A DNA stretch of 64,000 nucleotides from Thermococcus gorgonarius (GCF_002214385.1 NZ_CP014855.1:1240001-1304000), one strand, 5' to 3'; shown: positions 38,023 through 46,789, numbered from the stretch's first letter. The notes: generated from the sequence alone by a model not told the origin. Translations and numbers: made by a program.

Positions 38023-38660
38023 TCAATCTTTCTTCGGCAGGTGTGGGATTATCCATCCAAGGAAGCTGTCCATGCTTCTCGTCTGTATTTACAATGTACC
38101 AGTTCCGTGGAACTCGGCAACGAGGCCTTCCCCGCTGAAAAGGGTGCTCTTAAGACCGCCAACACGATTAACTTTAAAGTCCAAGCCCTCAGTAAAGGCC
38201 ACCATGTTTCTAGTACCGATTATGAAACTCTCGTTGTGGAACTCCCTCTTGTAGATTGCACCAAAGCTCGAGAGGAAAACTGGGCCAGAACCAGTTATCT
38301 TGAGCAAAAAGAGCCCTTCCCTTTCGAAGAAAGACTTGGCACCACCCCATTTCGTATCGATGCTTATCCCTTCAGAACTGGCCAAGAATGCCCTGCTTTG
38401 AGCGTAAAGCGTCCCGTTCAGCTCAAAGGCCCCATCCTGCACGGAAGGTGTTGATGAAGAAGCTTTCACCACCGAACATTGACCTCTTAAAAGCTCCAAG
38501 GGCACCTCCCTTGGCCTTGGTTTCGATCCTAACGTTGGGGGGTCATGTGAACAATGGCCCCTGCCTCCACCTGAACGGCCTCTCCATCAGAGAGCTCAAC
38601 CTTCAGCGAAGAAAAACTAGATCTGTGCAGTATTCCATATGCTTCAATAGTATCACCACG
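38023..38660 (-). pseudogene. decayed AIM24/TIGR00266-family gene
   Basis: Minus-strand translation gives recognisable AIM24 pieces in different frames. Residues like AYGILHRSSFSSLKVELSDGEAVQVEAGAIVHM and GGESFFINTF occur at about 38660-38450. In another frame follow FELNGTLYAQSRAFLASSEG, DTKWGGAKSFF, LLKITGSGPVFLSSFGAI and EGLDFKVNRVGGLKSTLFSGEGL, to a TAA at 38089-38091. The same frame then continues IQTRSMDSFLGWIIPHLPKKD to TGA at 38023, the normal family C-terminus. A start codon is missing, a deletion with frameshift lies near 38440, and a nonsense codon (probably TAC to TAA) lies at 38089. The plus-strand frames here are antisense noise. Confidence 0.8.
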
Positions 38661-38704
38661 AGAAGTTCGTCATTCTCCTTTATATACCCATTCATCGTCG
38701 ATAG

Positions 38705-38746
38705 TCGATTATATATTTCACTTTTACCGAAAGACTTTTATAAGTC
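38705..38746. promoter_or_regulatory. back-to-back promoters of the HMG-CoA synthase operon and the AIM24 remnant
   Basis: Rightward: BRE ACCGAAAG and TATA CTTTTATAAG (38726-38744), the TATA lying in the palindrome GACTT-TTAT-AAGTC (38733-38746). Leftward: TATA-like GAAATATATAATC at about 38706-38718, so the pseudogene may still be transcribed. Confidence 0.55.
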
Positions 38747-38795
38747 CCTCTGAAACCTTAGGCGAAGTTCAGTTCAAGTTTTCAGGTGATGCACG

Positions 38796-39848
38796 ATGGG
38801 AAAACTGTTGAGGCCAAACCGGAAAGTTGGCATAATCGGCTACGGCGCCTACGTGCCGATGTATAGAATCAAGGCCGAGGAGATAGGAAGGGTCTGGGGA
38901 GTTTCAAGCTTTCCAATTCAGGAGAAGTCCGTTCCGGGCCTCGACGAGGACACCATAACCATAGGAATTGAAGCAGCTAGAAACGCCCTCAAGAGGGCTC
39001 AGATTGATCCGAAGCTCATCCGCGCGATATGGCTCGGAACCGAGAGCAAGCCCTACGCGGTCAAGCCGAGCGGAACGGTCATAGCCGAGGCAATAGGGGC
39101 CACCCCCGATGTTAACGCAGCCGACTTCGAGTTCGCCTGTAAGGCCGGAACCGAAGCAATACAGGCCGCTATCGGATTTGTGGGCTCAGGCATGGCCGAT
39201 TACGCAATGGCCATCGGAGCGGACACGTCGCAGGGAAGGCCCGGTGACCACCTTGAGTTTACCGCCGCGGCTGGGGGTGCCGCTTATATTCTCGCCCCCA
39301 AGATCTCTGAGACGGTTGCGTACTTCGAGGCGAGCTACTCTTATGTTACCGACACGCCCGACTTCTGGAGGAGACAGCACGAGCACTACCCGAGGCACGG
39401 CAACAGGTTCACCGGCGAGCCCGCCTACTTCCACCAGATAATAAACGCCGCCAAGACCCTCATGGAGGAGCTCGGCTACTCCCCGAACGACTTCGACTAT
39501 GCCGTCTTCCACCAGCCCAACGTCAAGTTCCCGCTTACCGCCGCCAAGATACTCGGCATCCCGAAGGAGAAGGTTCTCCCGGGACTGCTCAGCGGAATAA
39601 TAGGAAACACCTACAGCGGGGCAACTCTCGTCGGCGTTTCAGCGGTTCTCGACATAGCCAAGCCCGGCGACAGGATTCTGTGGGTTTCATTCGGTTCAGG
39701 TGCCGGAAGCGACGCCTTCAGCCTTGTCGTCCAGGATGCAATTGAGGAGAAGCGCGACCTCGCCCCGAAGACGATGGACTACGTGAACAGGAAGAAGTAC
39801 ATTGACTACGCACTCTATGCCAAGCACAGGGGCAAGTACATAATGTGA
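38796..39848 (+). CDS. hydroxymethylglutaryl-CoA synthase
   Basis: The 350-aa archaeal HMG-CoA synthase condenses acetyl-CoA and acetoacetyl-CoA for mevalonate and isoprenoid ether lipids. The start [15 protein letters not shown], catalytic Cys in [21 protein letters not shown] (about residue 114), the YFHQIINA region, the His in [13 protein letters not shown] and [17 protein letters not shown] are the thiolase-fold landmarks. First gene of a three-gene operon (HMGS, thiolase, DUF35). AGGTGATG precedes the ATG. Confidence 0.94.
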   Translation: MGKLLRPNRKVGIIGYGAYVPMYRIKAEEIGRVWGVSSFPIQEKSVPGLDEDTITIGIEAARNALKRAQIDPKLIRAIWLGTESKPYAVKPSGTVIAEAIGATPDVNAADFEFACKAGTEAIQAAIGFVGSGMADYAMAIGADTSQGRPGDHLEFTAAAGGAAYILAPKISETVAYFEASYSYVTDTPDFWRRQHEHYPRHGNRFTGEPAYFHQIINAAKTLMEELGYSPNDFDYAVFHQPNVKFPLTAAKILGIPKEKVLPGLLSGIIGNTYSGATLVGVSAVLDIAKPGDRILWVSFGSGAGSDAFSLVVQDAIEEKRDLAPKTMDYVNRKKYIDYALYAKHRGKYIM

Positions 39849-39858
39849 GGTGGTCGAG

Positions 39859-41025
39859 ATGGAGAAACCCGTCATCATTGGAGTTGGTATGGTTCCGGTT
39901 GGCGAGCACTGGAGGGTATCATTGAGGGACATGGCCGTTGAGGCCCTGCTTAATGCAATGGAAGATGCTGGAATAGACAAGGTGGATTCCCTCTACGTCG
40001 GAAACATGGCCTCCGGTTCCTTCATCGAGCAGGAGAACCTTGGAGCTTTAATAGCGGACTGGGCGGGATTAGGGAACATTCCGGCAGTCAAGGTTGAAGC
40101 TGCCTGCGGTAGCGGCGGTGCGGCAGTTCAGGAGGGCGCAAAGGCCGTCATGTCGGGCCTTGAGGACGTTGTGGCAGTTGTCGGTGTCGAGAAGATGACC
40201 GACGCATGGCCGAGCGACGCGACGCGCTATCTTGCCTACGCCGCCGATGCCGAATGGGAGCTCTTCCACGGGGCGAGCTTTGTAGCTTTGAACGCGCTCA
40301 TCATGAGGCTTTATATGAAGACCTACGGCTACACCGAGGAGGACCTGGCACATTTCGCGGTCAACGCCCACAGAAACGGTGCCAAGAACCCATACGCGAT
40401 GTTCAAGAAGGAGATAAAGCTTGAGACGGTTCTCAACAGCCCCTACGTCGCCGACCCGATAAAGCTCTTCGATGCTGCACCGATGTGTGACGGAGCCGCG
40501 GCCGTTATAATAACCTCGAAGGAGAAGGCAAAGGAGCTCGGTGTTCCAAAGGACAGGATGGTTGAACTGGCAGGCTTCTGGAGGGCCATAGACACCATCA
40601 ACCTCGCCAACAGGGAGGACTTCCTCACGCTCAAGGCGGCAAGGGTTGCCGCTGAAAAAGCCTACAAGATGGCCGGCGTTACTGCCAAGGACATAGACTT
40701 CTTCGAGGTTCACGACGCCTTCACCGTCATGGCCGCTTTAAGCCTCGAAGCCCTTGGCGTTGCCGAGAAGGGCAAGGGCGCGGTGTTGGCGAAGGAGGGC
40801 CAGATAGCCATAGACGGCGACTACCCGATACAGACGATGGGCGGACTGAAGGCGAGGGGACACCCCGTCGGAGCCACCGGTGTTTACCAGACGGTCGAGG
40901 CTGTCCTCCAGCTCCGCGGCGAGGCGCCGGAGGGAATACAGGTGCCCGACGCCGAGATAGGTCTGACCCAGAACATAGGTGGAACTGGCTCAAACATAAC
41001 GGTTAACATCCTGAGGAGGGTCTGA
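39859..41025 (+). CDS. acetyl-CoA acetyltransferase (thiolase)
   Basis: A 388-aa archaeal thiolase forming acetoacetyl-CoA. The nucleophilic Cys lies in VEAACGSGGAAVQEGAKAVMSG (about residue 86). The catalytic His are in FEVHDAFTVMAALS and GGLKARGHPVGATGVYQ. The usual second Cys region is replaced by LTQNIGGTGSNITVNIL. In Methanothermococcus the thiolase and HMG-CoA synthase form a complex bridged by a DUF35 protein, and the same three genes are adjacent here. ATG 39859 follows GAGGTGGTCG; the GTG at 39850 lies inside the RBS. Confidence 0.92.
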   Translation: MEKPVIIGVGMVPVGEHWRVSLRDMAVEALLNAMEDAGIDKVDSLYVGNMASGSFIEQENLGALIADWAGLGNIPAVKVEAACGSGGAAVQEGAKAVMSGLEDVVAVVGVEKMTDAWPSDATRYLAYAADAEWELFHGASFVALNALIMRLYMKTYGYTEEDLAHFAVNAHRNGAKNPYAMFKKEIKLETVLNSPYVADPIKLFDAAPMCDGAAAVIITSKEKAKELGVPKDRMVELAGFWRAIDTINLANREDFLTLKAARVAAEKAYKMAGVTAKDIDFFEVHDAFTVMAALSLEALGVAEKGKGAVLAKEGQIAIDGDYPIQTMGGLKARGHPVGATGVYQTVEAVLQLRGEAPEGIQVPDAEIGLTQNIGGTGSNITVNILRRV

Positions 41026-41026
41026 A

Positions 41027-41431
41027 ATGGGGAAGCCGATGCAGGTTGCCCGGCACTGGAGGCACTTCCGTGAGAAGTACGCCCTGATTGGGGGTAAATG
41101 CGAGAACGGTCATGTATTCTTCCCGAAGAGGCCAATCTGCCCGGTCTGCGGCTCAAGAAACGTTGAGGAATACCAGTTCAGCGGAAAGGGTAAGGTGATA
41201 AGCTGGACGATAGTTAGGAACCCGCCGAGCGGCTTCGAGTACTACAGGCCTTATCCGCTGGCTCTCGTCCAGCTCGAGGAGGGGCCCGTCGTTCTGGCCC
41301 AGCTCACAGACGTTGAACCTGACGAGATAGACTTCGGAATGGAGGTCGAGATGGTCACGAGGAAGGTCAGGGAGTTCGACGAGGACGGAATAATCCTCTA
41401 TGCCTACAAGTTCAGGCCCGTTTTGAAGTGA
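41027..41431 (+). CDS. DUF35 OB-fold zinc-ribbon protein of the thiolase/HMGS complex
   Basis: A 134-aa protein. A zinc ribbon lies at residues about 22-44 (CENGHVFFPKRPICPVCGSRNV) and an OB fold in the remainder (GKVISWTIVRNPPSGFEYYRPYPLALVQLEEGPVVLAQLTDVEPDEI). In the homologous archaeal complex it joins thiolase and HMGS and channels acetoacetyl-CoA. It starts 1 nt after the thiolase stop. The following 107 nt are A+T-rich with no gene. Confidence 0.9.
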   Translation: MGKPMQVARHWRHFREKYALIGGKCENGHVFFPKRPICPVCGSRNVEEYQFSGKGKVISWTIVRNPPSGFEYYRPYPLALVQLEEGPVVLAQLTDVEPDEIDFGMEVEMVTRKVREFDEDGIILYAYKFRPVLK

Positions 41432-41538
41432 TCTTGAGCTTTATTCTCCTATTATTTTATCAGCAAAGTGGGGCAATTCGATTTAGATTTCAAAAAAACC
41501 TAATAATGAAGAACAAAATCGAAAGGGAGTTTTTGACA

Positions 41539-41832
41539 TCATGCCTTCTCTATCTTCATCTTATCCCCGTTTTCGAACTCAAGTTCGAGCTTTCCACTCT
41601 TCATGTTGACCTTAACCCCATCAACAGTCGCCTCTATCTTACCTTCTTTTGCTTCAACACCAAGCATCTCCGCTATTTCCTCAACGCTCCTGAGCGAACC
41701 GTTAATCGTCGTTTCAAGCCTTTCCCCTTCGCTTTCGACGACTACCTTAACTTTCCCCTTTCCTTCCCGGATGAAGCTTTCTTCCTTCAACGCCTTCACC
41801 TTTTCAGGCTGAGGTGGTCTTACGCATGGCAT
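41539..41832 (-). CDS. small acidic/basic hypothetical protein
   Basis: A 97-aa protein rich in Glu, Lys and Val, with alternating beta-strand pattern (KGKVKVVVESEGERLETTINGSLRSVEEIAEMLGVEAKEGKIEATVDGVKVNMKSGKLELEFENGDKMKIEKA). Composition and codon usage look like real hyperthermophile protein, whereas the plus-strand frame in the same place is Phe/Leu-rich and lacks an RBS. The exact start is uncertain: ATG 41832 has a poor RBS, and an internal TTG after AAGGTGAAG is possible. Confidence 0.6.
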   Translation of the reverse strand: MPCVRPPQPEKVKALKEESFIREGKGKVKVVVESEGERLETTINGSLRSVEEIAEMLGVEAKEGKIEATVDGVKVNMKSGKLELEFENGDKMKIEKA

Positions 41833-41865
41833 TTTTCATCATAATACCATTGGCAGAAAAGCTTA

Positions 41866-42354
41866 TCACTCTTTCGTATCCTTCACCATCCTTATCCAGA
41901 TACCATGCTGGCCAACCTTTCTGAAGCCGTACTTCTCGTAAAACCTTATGGCACCGTAATTCTTCTCCCCAACCCAGAGCTCTATTCTCCCGGTGTCCTT
42001 CAGGTATTCGAGGCACTTATCCATCAGCCTGTGCCCGATTCCATGCCCCTGATAGGCCTTATCAACCGCGAACTCATGAATGGCGCCGACGGTTTTTCCT
42101 TCGTACTTGCTGTACCAGTCTTTGTCGCAGACAATGAAGCCGACTATCTTGTCCTCAATCCTAGCCACAAAAAAGCCATCCTTGGCCTTACCCCAGCACC
42201 ATCTCAAATAGCGCTTCGCGTAGCTTTCACCCTCGCCCCCGTATTCCCTCATCCCCTCGTAGGCGCTCATGTATATCTCGATCAGCCTTTCCAGAGTTTC
42301 CTGATCCAGCCTCTGAAGCTTCTCTATCTTCACTTCACTTTTTTCCTCTGGCAT
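41866..42354 (-). CDS. GNAT-family N-acetyltransferase
   Basis: A 162-aa acetyl-CoA-dependent acetyltransferase. The acetyl-CoA motif is VGAIHEFAVDKAYQGHGIGHRLMDKCLEYL (motif A, QGHGIG) and motif B is ELWVGEKNYGAIRFYEKYGFRKVG. The closest pattern is RimI-like or YncA-like acetyltransferases. Substrate unknown. No RBS-rich leader is seen; the start codon is close to the aMBF1 promoter on the other strand. Confidence 0.85.
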   Translation of the reverse strand: MPEEKSEVKIEKLQRLDQETLERLIEIYMSAYEGMREYGGEGESYAKRYLRWCWGKAKDGFFVARIEDKIVGFIVCDKDWYSKYEGKTVGAIHEFAVDKAYQGHGIGHRLMDKCLEYLKDTGRIELWVGEKNYGAIRFYEKYGFRKVGQHGIWIRMVKDTKE

Positions 42355-42423
42355 CAGAAGAGAATAATCGTCGGGTTTAAAAAGCCTGTTGGGTACCTTC
42401 TATGTCATGAAAAGGTGATTGAA

Positions 42424-42963
42424 ATGGGGAAGGCCAAGCCCAAGTACTGCGAAATATGCGGTGCCCCGATAAAAGGACCGGGACACAGGATAAGGATAGA
42501 AGGAGCCGAGGTTCTGGTCTGCGATCGCTGTTACGAGAAGTACGGTGGGAAGAAACCCGGAACCTTCAGTATAATGCCAACGGGGAGACAGCCAAGGAGA
42601 ACTGCGAGACCCGTCTCAAGGCCCAAGCCCCAGTCGAGACCCTATCATGAGAGGCCACTCGTCACCGAGGAAATAGTGGAGGACTTTGCCGAGCGGGTTT
42701 ATAAAGCCATACAGCGGAGTGGGAAGAGCTACGAAGAGCTGTCCCACGAGATCGGTCTTTCGGTCAACGACCTCCGCGCGATAGCCCACGGCTACCGCGA
42801 ACCGACCATAAAAGAGGCCAGGAAGCTTGAGAAGTACTTCAAAATCAAGCTCATCGAGAGTACAGGCGGGGAAGCATACGAAGAAAAGAAAACAATTCCA
42901 AGGGACTACGAGCCTACCCTTGGAGACATAGCGAACATCAGGATCAGGAAGAGGAAGAAGTGA
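42424..42963 (+). CDS. multiprotein bridging factor 1 homologue (aMBF1)
   Basis: A 179-aa protein. The N-terminal zinc ribbon is YCEICGAPIKGPGHRIRIEGAEVLVCDRCYEKYG, a Pro/Arg-rich linker spans residues about 50-75, and the Cro-type HTH at about 95-145 is VYKAIQRSGKSYEELSHEIGLSVNDLRAIAHGYREPTIKEARKLEKYF. aMBF1 associates with the archaeal small ribosomal subunit and may act in translation or transcription. AAGGTGATTGAA precedes the ATG. The much longer frame to 41905 is antisense to the GNAT gene. Confidence 0.9.
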   Translation: MGKAKPKYCEICGAPIKGPGHRIRIEGAEVLVCDRCYEKYGGKKPGTFSIMPTGRQPRRTARPVSRPKPQSRPYHERPLVTEEIVEDFAERVYKAIQRSGKSYEELSHEIGLSVNDLRAIAHGYREPTIKEARKLEKYFKIKLIESTGGEAYEEKKTIPRDYEPTLGDIANIRIRKRKK

Positions 42964-43005
42964 AGGTTTAAATTTTCCTTTAACTCATTCATTAGCGGTG
43001 AGAGT

Positions 43006-43176
43006 ATGGGGGAGATAGTGATAAACGTGCCCAATGGGCTTGAGAAGGTCATTTGGCGGAAGATATCTATACTCCTCAAAAAGGAAGGCAAAAAAGGCGT
43101 TAAAAGACAAATCTTAGAAAAGTACCTGGGAAAATTCCAGGGCACCATTGATGAGGAGGAGTGGTACCTCCAATGA
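43006..43176 (+). CDS. small antitoxin-like protein (VapB type)
   Basis: A 56-aa protein (MGEIVINVPNGLEKVIWRKISILLKKEGKKGVKRQILEKYLGKF, then an acidic tail IDEEEWYLQ) preceded by GGTGAGAG. It overlaps the following PIN gene by 4 nt (ATGA), which marks it as the cognate antitoxin. It is helical and lacks an AbrB fold, so it belongs to another antitoxin type. It appears intact although its toxin partner is interrupted. Confidence 0.75.
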   Translation: MGEIVINVPNGLEKVIWRKISILLKKEGKKGVKRQILEKYLGKFQGTIDEEEWYLQ

Positions 43177-43604
43177 TTGAGGTCTTCGTCGATTCTTCAG
43201 TCTTGATTGAGGGACTGAAGGGGAACCCAGAAGCCGTTAGGATCCTAAACCTGCTGGCGGAAAAGAATGCCATCGCAATTATAAACGATATCGTCGTCAG
43301 TGAGTTTCTGTTCCATTATATACGCCTGAAATCCGGTGTTTCCTCGTTTACAATTAAACAGAGGGGAAAGATAAAAGAATTTATTCTGGAAGATGAAGCG
43401 TGGGATTTTATTAACTAATTTCATATTCTCCCAACGGATGAAGAGACTATCGAGCTTTCATATCACCTGATGAGGGCATACAACCTCCTGCCAAACGACG
43501 CAATCATACTCGCATCATGCAAGATAAACGAAATTAAAACGCTGGTCACGTTAGACGAAGATCTAAAGAACGCTGCTTTGAAAGAAGGCTTAAAACTCCT
43601 CTAA
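43173..43604 (+). pseudogene. PIN-domain toxin (VapC) interrupted by an in-frame stop
   Basis: The frame opens MIEVFVDSSVLIEGLKGNPEAVRIL (first acidic residue) with VVSEFLFHYIRL (Glu), and ends at TAA 43416-43418 after EAWDFIN. Read through that single codon, the same frame continues FHILPTDEETIELSYHLMRAYNLLPNDAIILASC to LVTLDEDLKNAALKEGLKLL and a stop at 43602-43604. These are the two missing PIN acidic segments. So one nonsense substitution truncates an otherwise complete 143-codon toxin to 81 aa, removing two metal ligands. Sequencing error or recoding should be excluded. Confidence 0.8.
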
Positions 43605-44015
43605 CTCCCACTCTCCCTCCGTCTTTTTCTCCCGTTTTCGCTTGAGCTCCTCAGCCTTCGTTCTCTTCGGTGGATGGAACCCACGGAGCTTCTCGAATGT
43701 CCCCCAGAGGCGCATCAGCTCTTCCCAGACTTCGGTGTCTGGCGGGATGACGAGGATGTGAGCCGGCGGGTGGATGTCCATGAGCCTCCCGATGGCCTTC
43801 TTGGGGGGCAGATCAATCTGGGCAACCACGTGGGCCTTGAACTTCTTCCTCGGCTTCTCATCGCTTATCTTCTCGAAGGCCCAGTCGGATAATGCCGGCG
43901 GAATTATCCTCGGATCACCGCGAATCTTCATACCACCGTACCTCACGAGGTCAGCTAACGCCACGCTCGCCTTCTGGAAGTTGTCGGTTCTCACTAAAAC
44001 TATCGTGTTTCTCAT
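43590..44015 (-). CDS. DUF356-like conserved archaeal protein
   Basis: A 141-aa protein. NTIVLVRTDNFQKASVALADLVRYGGMKIRGDPRIIPPALSDWAFEKI and KKAIGRLMDIHPPAHILVIPPDTEVWEELM match what I recall of DUF356, an archaeal family without assigned function. The last 30 residues are highly charged (KRTKAEELKRKREKKTEGE). Its 3' end overlaps the broken toxin on the opposite strand by 15 nt. Confidence 0.7.
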   Translation of the reverse strand: MRNTIVLVRTDNFQKASVALADLVRYGGMKIRGDPRIIPPALSDWAFEKISDEKPRKKFKAHVVAQIDLPPKKAIGRLMDIHPPAHILVIPPDTEVWEELMRLWGTFEKLRGFHPPKRTKAEELKRKREKKTEGEWELEEF

Positions 44016-44072
44016 GATATCACCACCACCACTTTGGTGGTTGAGCTTATTAAGGTTTGGAGATTTTAGTTA

Positions 44073-44091
44073 CCGAAAGTTTTAAAAACTT
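44073..44091 (+). promoter_or_regulatory. promoter of the DUF505 gene with palindromic TATA
   Basis: BRE ACCGAAAG runs into the perfect palindrome AAGTTTT-A-AAAACTT (44077-44091), which contains the TATA box. The RBS GGAGGAGGTG (44141-44150) lies about 60 nt downstream. Confidence 0.5.
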
Positions 44092-44155
44092 AGTGTTTTT
44101 AAAATGGGCGGTTGGTTTATTAAGGGAGAAAACCAATACGGGAGGAGGTGTGGAT

Positions 44156-45865
44156 ATGTACCTGAAGAAGAGGCACATCGAGATACTTAGGGAGATGAAG
44201 AAGACCGATAGCCAGGCCGAGATTGAGGCCAAACTGCCAGAGGAGTTCCAGATAAGGGCCATAGAGCTCTACATCCTCGGCTTTGCCGAGCTCGAAGGCG
44301 GGAAGATCAAGCTAACGGAAGCGGGAAGAAAGCTCCTCGAGATAAGCGACTCACTCAACCTCGAGGAACTGCCAGACGTTATAGCGGACACCGAGATTAT
44401 GAAGATGCTCGAGCTCCTTGAGGAGACGGGGAAAATCCTCGAAAGCTGGCTTGAAAAGCTCAAGGAGAGGAAGCTGGCCGATGAGAACGGCCTCACCGAG
44501 TTTGGAAAGGCACTTCTCCAGCTCTATCGCAAGACTCATCCAGTTGTTTACTTAACCCCAGAGATAGCGTCGTTCCTGAGGGGAATGCCCAAGCTCGGAA
44601 CGCTCGACGAGCTGGTGACCTTCAAGAACTCAAGGCTCTACGGCGACAACATCGTCAACGCGCTCCAGGCCATGCGTTTGCTCTTGATCTCGCCGCCGAC
44701 GGAGAAGGGAAGGGCTTTCACTACCACTCCAGCGGCGAAGCTTGCACTGAGGGCCCTGAACATGATTCCGGTCTTTGCAAGGGCCATAGTCCTGAGGAAG
44801 GAGGACTTCGAGGCCCTTAAAGCGGGCAAGACCAACGCCGAACTTGAGAGCATGGGACTCAGCGACGAGAAGGGAACCACTGAGTTTGGAAAGGCCATGA
44901 TGGAAACCTACGAAGCGATGGGAAGGGTTGAAGAGAAGGTTCTCCCGATTTATCTGCTCGAAGACGAGCTGAACGTCCTCAAGGCGATCCAGGAGATAGA
45001 GAAGAAGTACGAGACGAACCCAGATATACTGCCGACCGAGAAGGAAATCGCGAAGAGAGTTGACGTTGAAGACCTTGGAGCGGTGCTACACCTCCTCGAG
45101 AGCAAGGAGCTAATCGAGAGAAGGCTCGTCAAGAACAAGGACACCTACTGGCTCACCAAGTGGGGCAAGGAGGCAATAAACTTTGGAGTGGTCAGTCCGG
45201 ACGCCATGAAGGCCGTAACCTACGCGGAGAGCGGTGACGTGCCCATAGCCGAGTGGGTAATAAAGGCCCAGGAGGAGGGAGTCGTCAAAGCGGGCATTAC
45301 CGACAAGGGCAGGTTCTACCTCAGGCTCAGCAAGGAGATAAGGAGGAAGCCCTACCTCACGCGCTACGATGCCGCGATACTCGCGAAACTGCCGAGAAAG
45401 AAATACATACACAGAAACGAACTCGTTGAGCTCGTCCAGAACTACGTAGGCGGCGACGAGAAGGAGATAGTGAGGGCAATCGGTGAGGCAGAAGCTAAAG
45501 GCTTCGTCGTTGAGCTCCAGAACGAAATGGTTAAGCTAACAGAGCTTGGAGAGAAGGTCAAGACGGCACTCGAGAACGCGAAGCTCCAGGAGATCGTAAA
45601 GGTCAAGTTCAGCGTCACGCCGACGCTCTACAACGCCCTCAAGGTCATCTACGACAACCTCGAGACCTTCAATAGGATCTGGAAGGAGAAGGGAGAGGCC
45701 AGAGGCTACAAGATGGAAGAGGTCGACGTCATCAGAAAGCACCTCAGCCTGAGCGACGACGAGATAAAGAAGGCCTTAACGATGCTCCGCGAGCTCGGCT
45801 TCCTCGGAAGCAAGAGCCTGACAGAGGCCGGAAAGACTCTGGTTGAGGCGTATATGGCTATCTGA
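44156..45865 (+). CDS. DUF505-family protein built from repeated winged-helix modules
   Basis: A 569-aa archaeal protein of unknown function. Wing-like motifs of the form LTxxGKxxxxxY recur at least seven times: KLTEAGRKLL, LTEFGKALLQLY, TTEFGKAMMETY, LTKWGKEAINF, ITDKGRFYL, LTELGEKVKTA and LTEAGKTLVEAY. Each follows a helical segment with a DNA- or protein-binding look (for example EIAKRVDVEDLGAVLHLLESKELIERRLV). It therefore looks like an array of winged-helix domains. The start at 44156 has the strong RBS GGAGGAGGTG; the frame to 44057 lies in the promoter. It is followed by an SDH-type protease gene. Confidence 0.75.
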   Translation: MYLKKRHIEILREMKKTDSQAEIEAKLPEEFQIRAIELYILGFAELEGGKIKLTEAGRKLLEISDSLNLEELPDVIADTEIMKMLELLEETGKILESWLEKLKERKLADENGLTEFGKALLQLYRKTHPVVYLTPEIASFLRGMPKLGTLDELVTFKNSRLYGDNIVNALQAMRLLLISPPTEKGRAFTTTPAAKLALRALNMIPVFARAIVLRKEDFEALKAGKTNAELESMGLSDEKGTTEFGKAMMETYEAMGRVEEKVLPIYLLEDELNVLKAIQEIEKKYETNPDILPTEKEIAKRVDVEDLGAVLHLLESKELIERRLVKNKDTYWLTKWGKEAINFGVVSPDAMKAVTYAESGDVPIAEWVIKAQEEGVVKAGITDKGRFYLRLSKEIRRKPYLTRYDAAILAKLPRKKYIHRNELVELVQNYVGGDEKEIVRAIGEAEAKGFVVELQNEMVKLTELGEKVKTALENAKLQEIVKVKFSVTPTLYNALKVIYDNLETFNRIWKEKGEARGYKMEEVDVIRKHLSLSDDEIKKALTMLRELGFLGSKSLTEAGKTLVEAYMAI

Positions 45866-45938
45866 TGCCACCGTTCTTTCTTCTTTGTTATCCAAATTGC
45901 TTATAAGAAACAAAACAAAAATAAAGAAGGTGAAAACC

Positions 45939-46781
45939 ATGGACCCCCTTAGCGGATTTTTAGGTTCTTTGCTGTGGTGGCTGTTCTTCCTCTACCTGCT
46001 GATGTGGCCCCAGCTCCAGTTCAGGGCACTCCAGGCGGCAAGGGCAAGGCTCATGGCTCAGCTCGCCAGAAAGAGGAACTCCACGGTAATAGCCATGATC
46101 CACAGGCAGGAGAGCATAGGACTCTTTGGCATACCCGTTTACAAGTTCATAAGCATCGAGGACAGCGAGGAGATCCTAAGGGCGATAAGGATGGCACCGA
46201 AGGACAAGCCCATCGATCTGATAATCCACACACCGGGCGGACTCGTTCTTGCTGCAACCCAGATTGCCAAGGCCCTGAAGGAACACCCCGCCGAGACCCG
46301 CGTCATAGTTCCCCACTACGCGATGAGCGGAGGAACCCTGATTGCCCTAGCGGCCGACAAGATCATAATGGATCCGCACGCGGTTCTTGGTCCCGTTGAC
46401 CCACAGCTTGGACAGTACCCCGCTCCAAGCATACTCAGGGCGGTCGAAAAGAAGGGCCCGGAGAAGGTGGACGACCAGACGCTTATCCTTGCTGACGTCG
46501 CGGAAAAGGCGATAAAACAGGTCAGAGACTTCGTTTACAGCCTCCTTAAGGATAAATACGGCGAGGAAAAGGCCAGGGAACTGGCCCAGATACTCACCGA
46601 GGGCAGATGGACCCACGACTACCCGATAACCGTTGACCACGCCAGGGAACTGGGCCTCCACGTTGAGACAGATGTCCCGGAGGAAGTTTATGCCCTCATG
46701 GAGCTCTACAAGCAGCCGGTCAAACAGAGGGGCACCGTGGAGTTCATGCCTTACCCCGTAAGGCAGGAGGGCAAAAAGTGA
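45939..46781 (+). CDS. SDH-type ClpP-fold membrane serine protease
   Basis: A 280-aa protein of the serine dehydrogenase proteinase (SppA/ClpP-like) family. One N-terminal membrane anchor (LSGFLGSLLWWLFFLYLLMWPQLQF) is followed by the crotonase-like protease domain. Key segments are VIAMIHRQESIGLFGIPVYKFISIEDSEEILRAI, LIIHTPGGLVLAATQIAKAL (oxyanion) and VPHYAMSGGTLIALAADKIIMDPHAVLGPVDPQLG (nucleophile Ser in MSGG). Probably degrades or processes membrane-associated peptides. ATG 45939 follows GAAGGTG. A T-run follows the gene. Confidence 0.87.
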   Translation: MDPLSGFLGSLLWWLFFLYLLMWPQLQFRALQAARARLMAQLARKRNSTVIAMIHRQESIGLFGIPVYKFISIEDSEEILRAIRMAPKDKPIDLIIHTPGGLVLAATQIAKALKEHPAETRVIVPHYAMSGGTLIALAADKIIMDPHAVLGPVDPQLGQYPAPSILRAVEKKGPEKVDDQTLILADVAEKAIKQVRDFVYSLLKDKYGEEKARELAQILTEGRWTHDYPITVDHARELGLHVETDVPEEVYALMELYKQPVKQRGTVEFMPYPVRQEGKK

Positions 46782-46789
46782 TTTCAGTT

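Noticed and set aside
38041-38505. Plus-strand 137-aa frame and an isolated 138-aa minus-strand frame as genes
   Set aside because: The minus frame is only the middle of a broken AIM24 gene and the plus frame is its antisense shadow.
41800-41840. Minus-strand ATGATGA near 41840 as box C of a C/D RNA
   Set aside because: The next CTGA is about 28 nt away with no D'/C' pair between; spacing does not fit.
41428-41844. Plus-strand 138-aa frame
   Set aside because: Phe/Leu-rich translation, no RBS, and opposite a minus-strand frame with normal protein composition.
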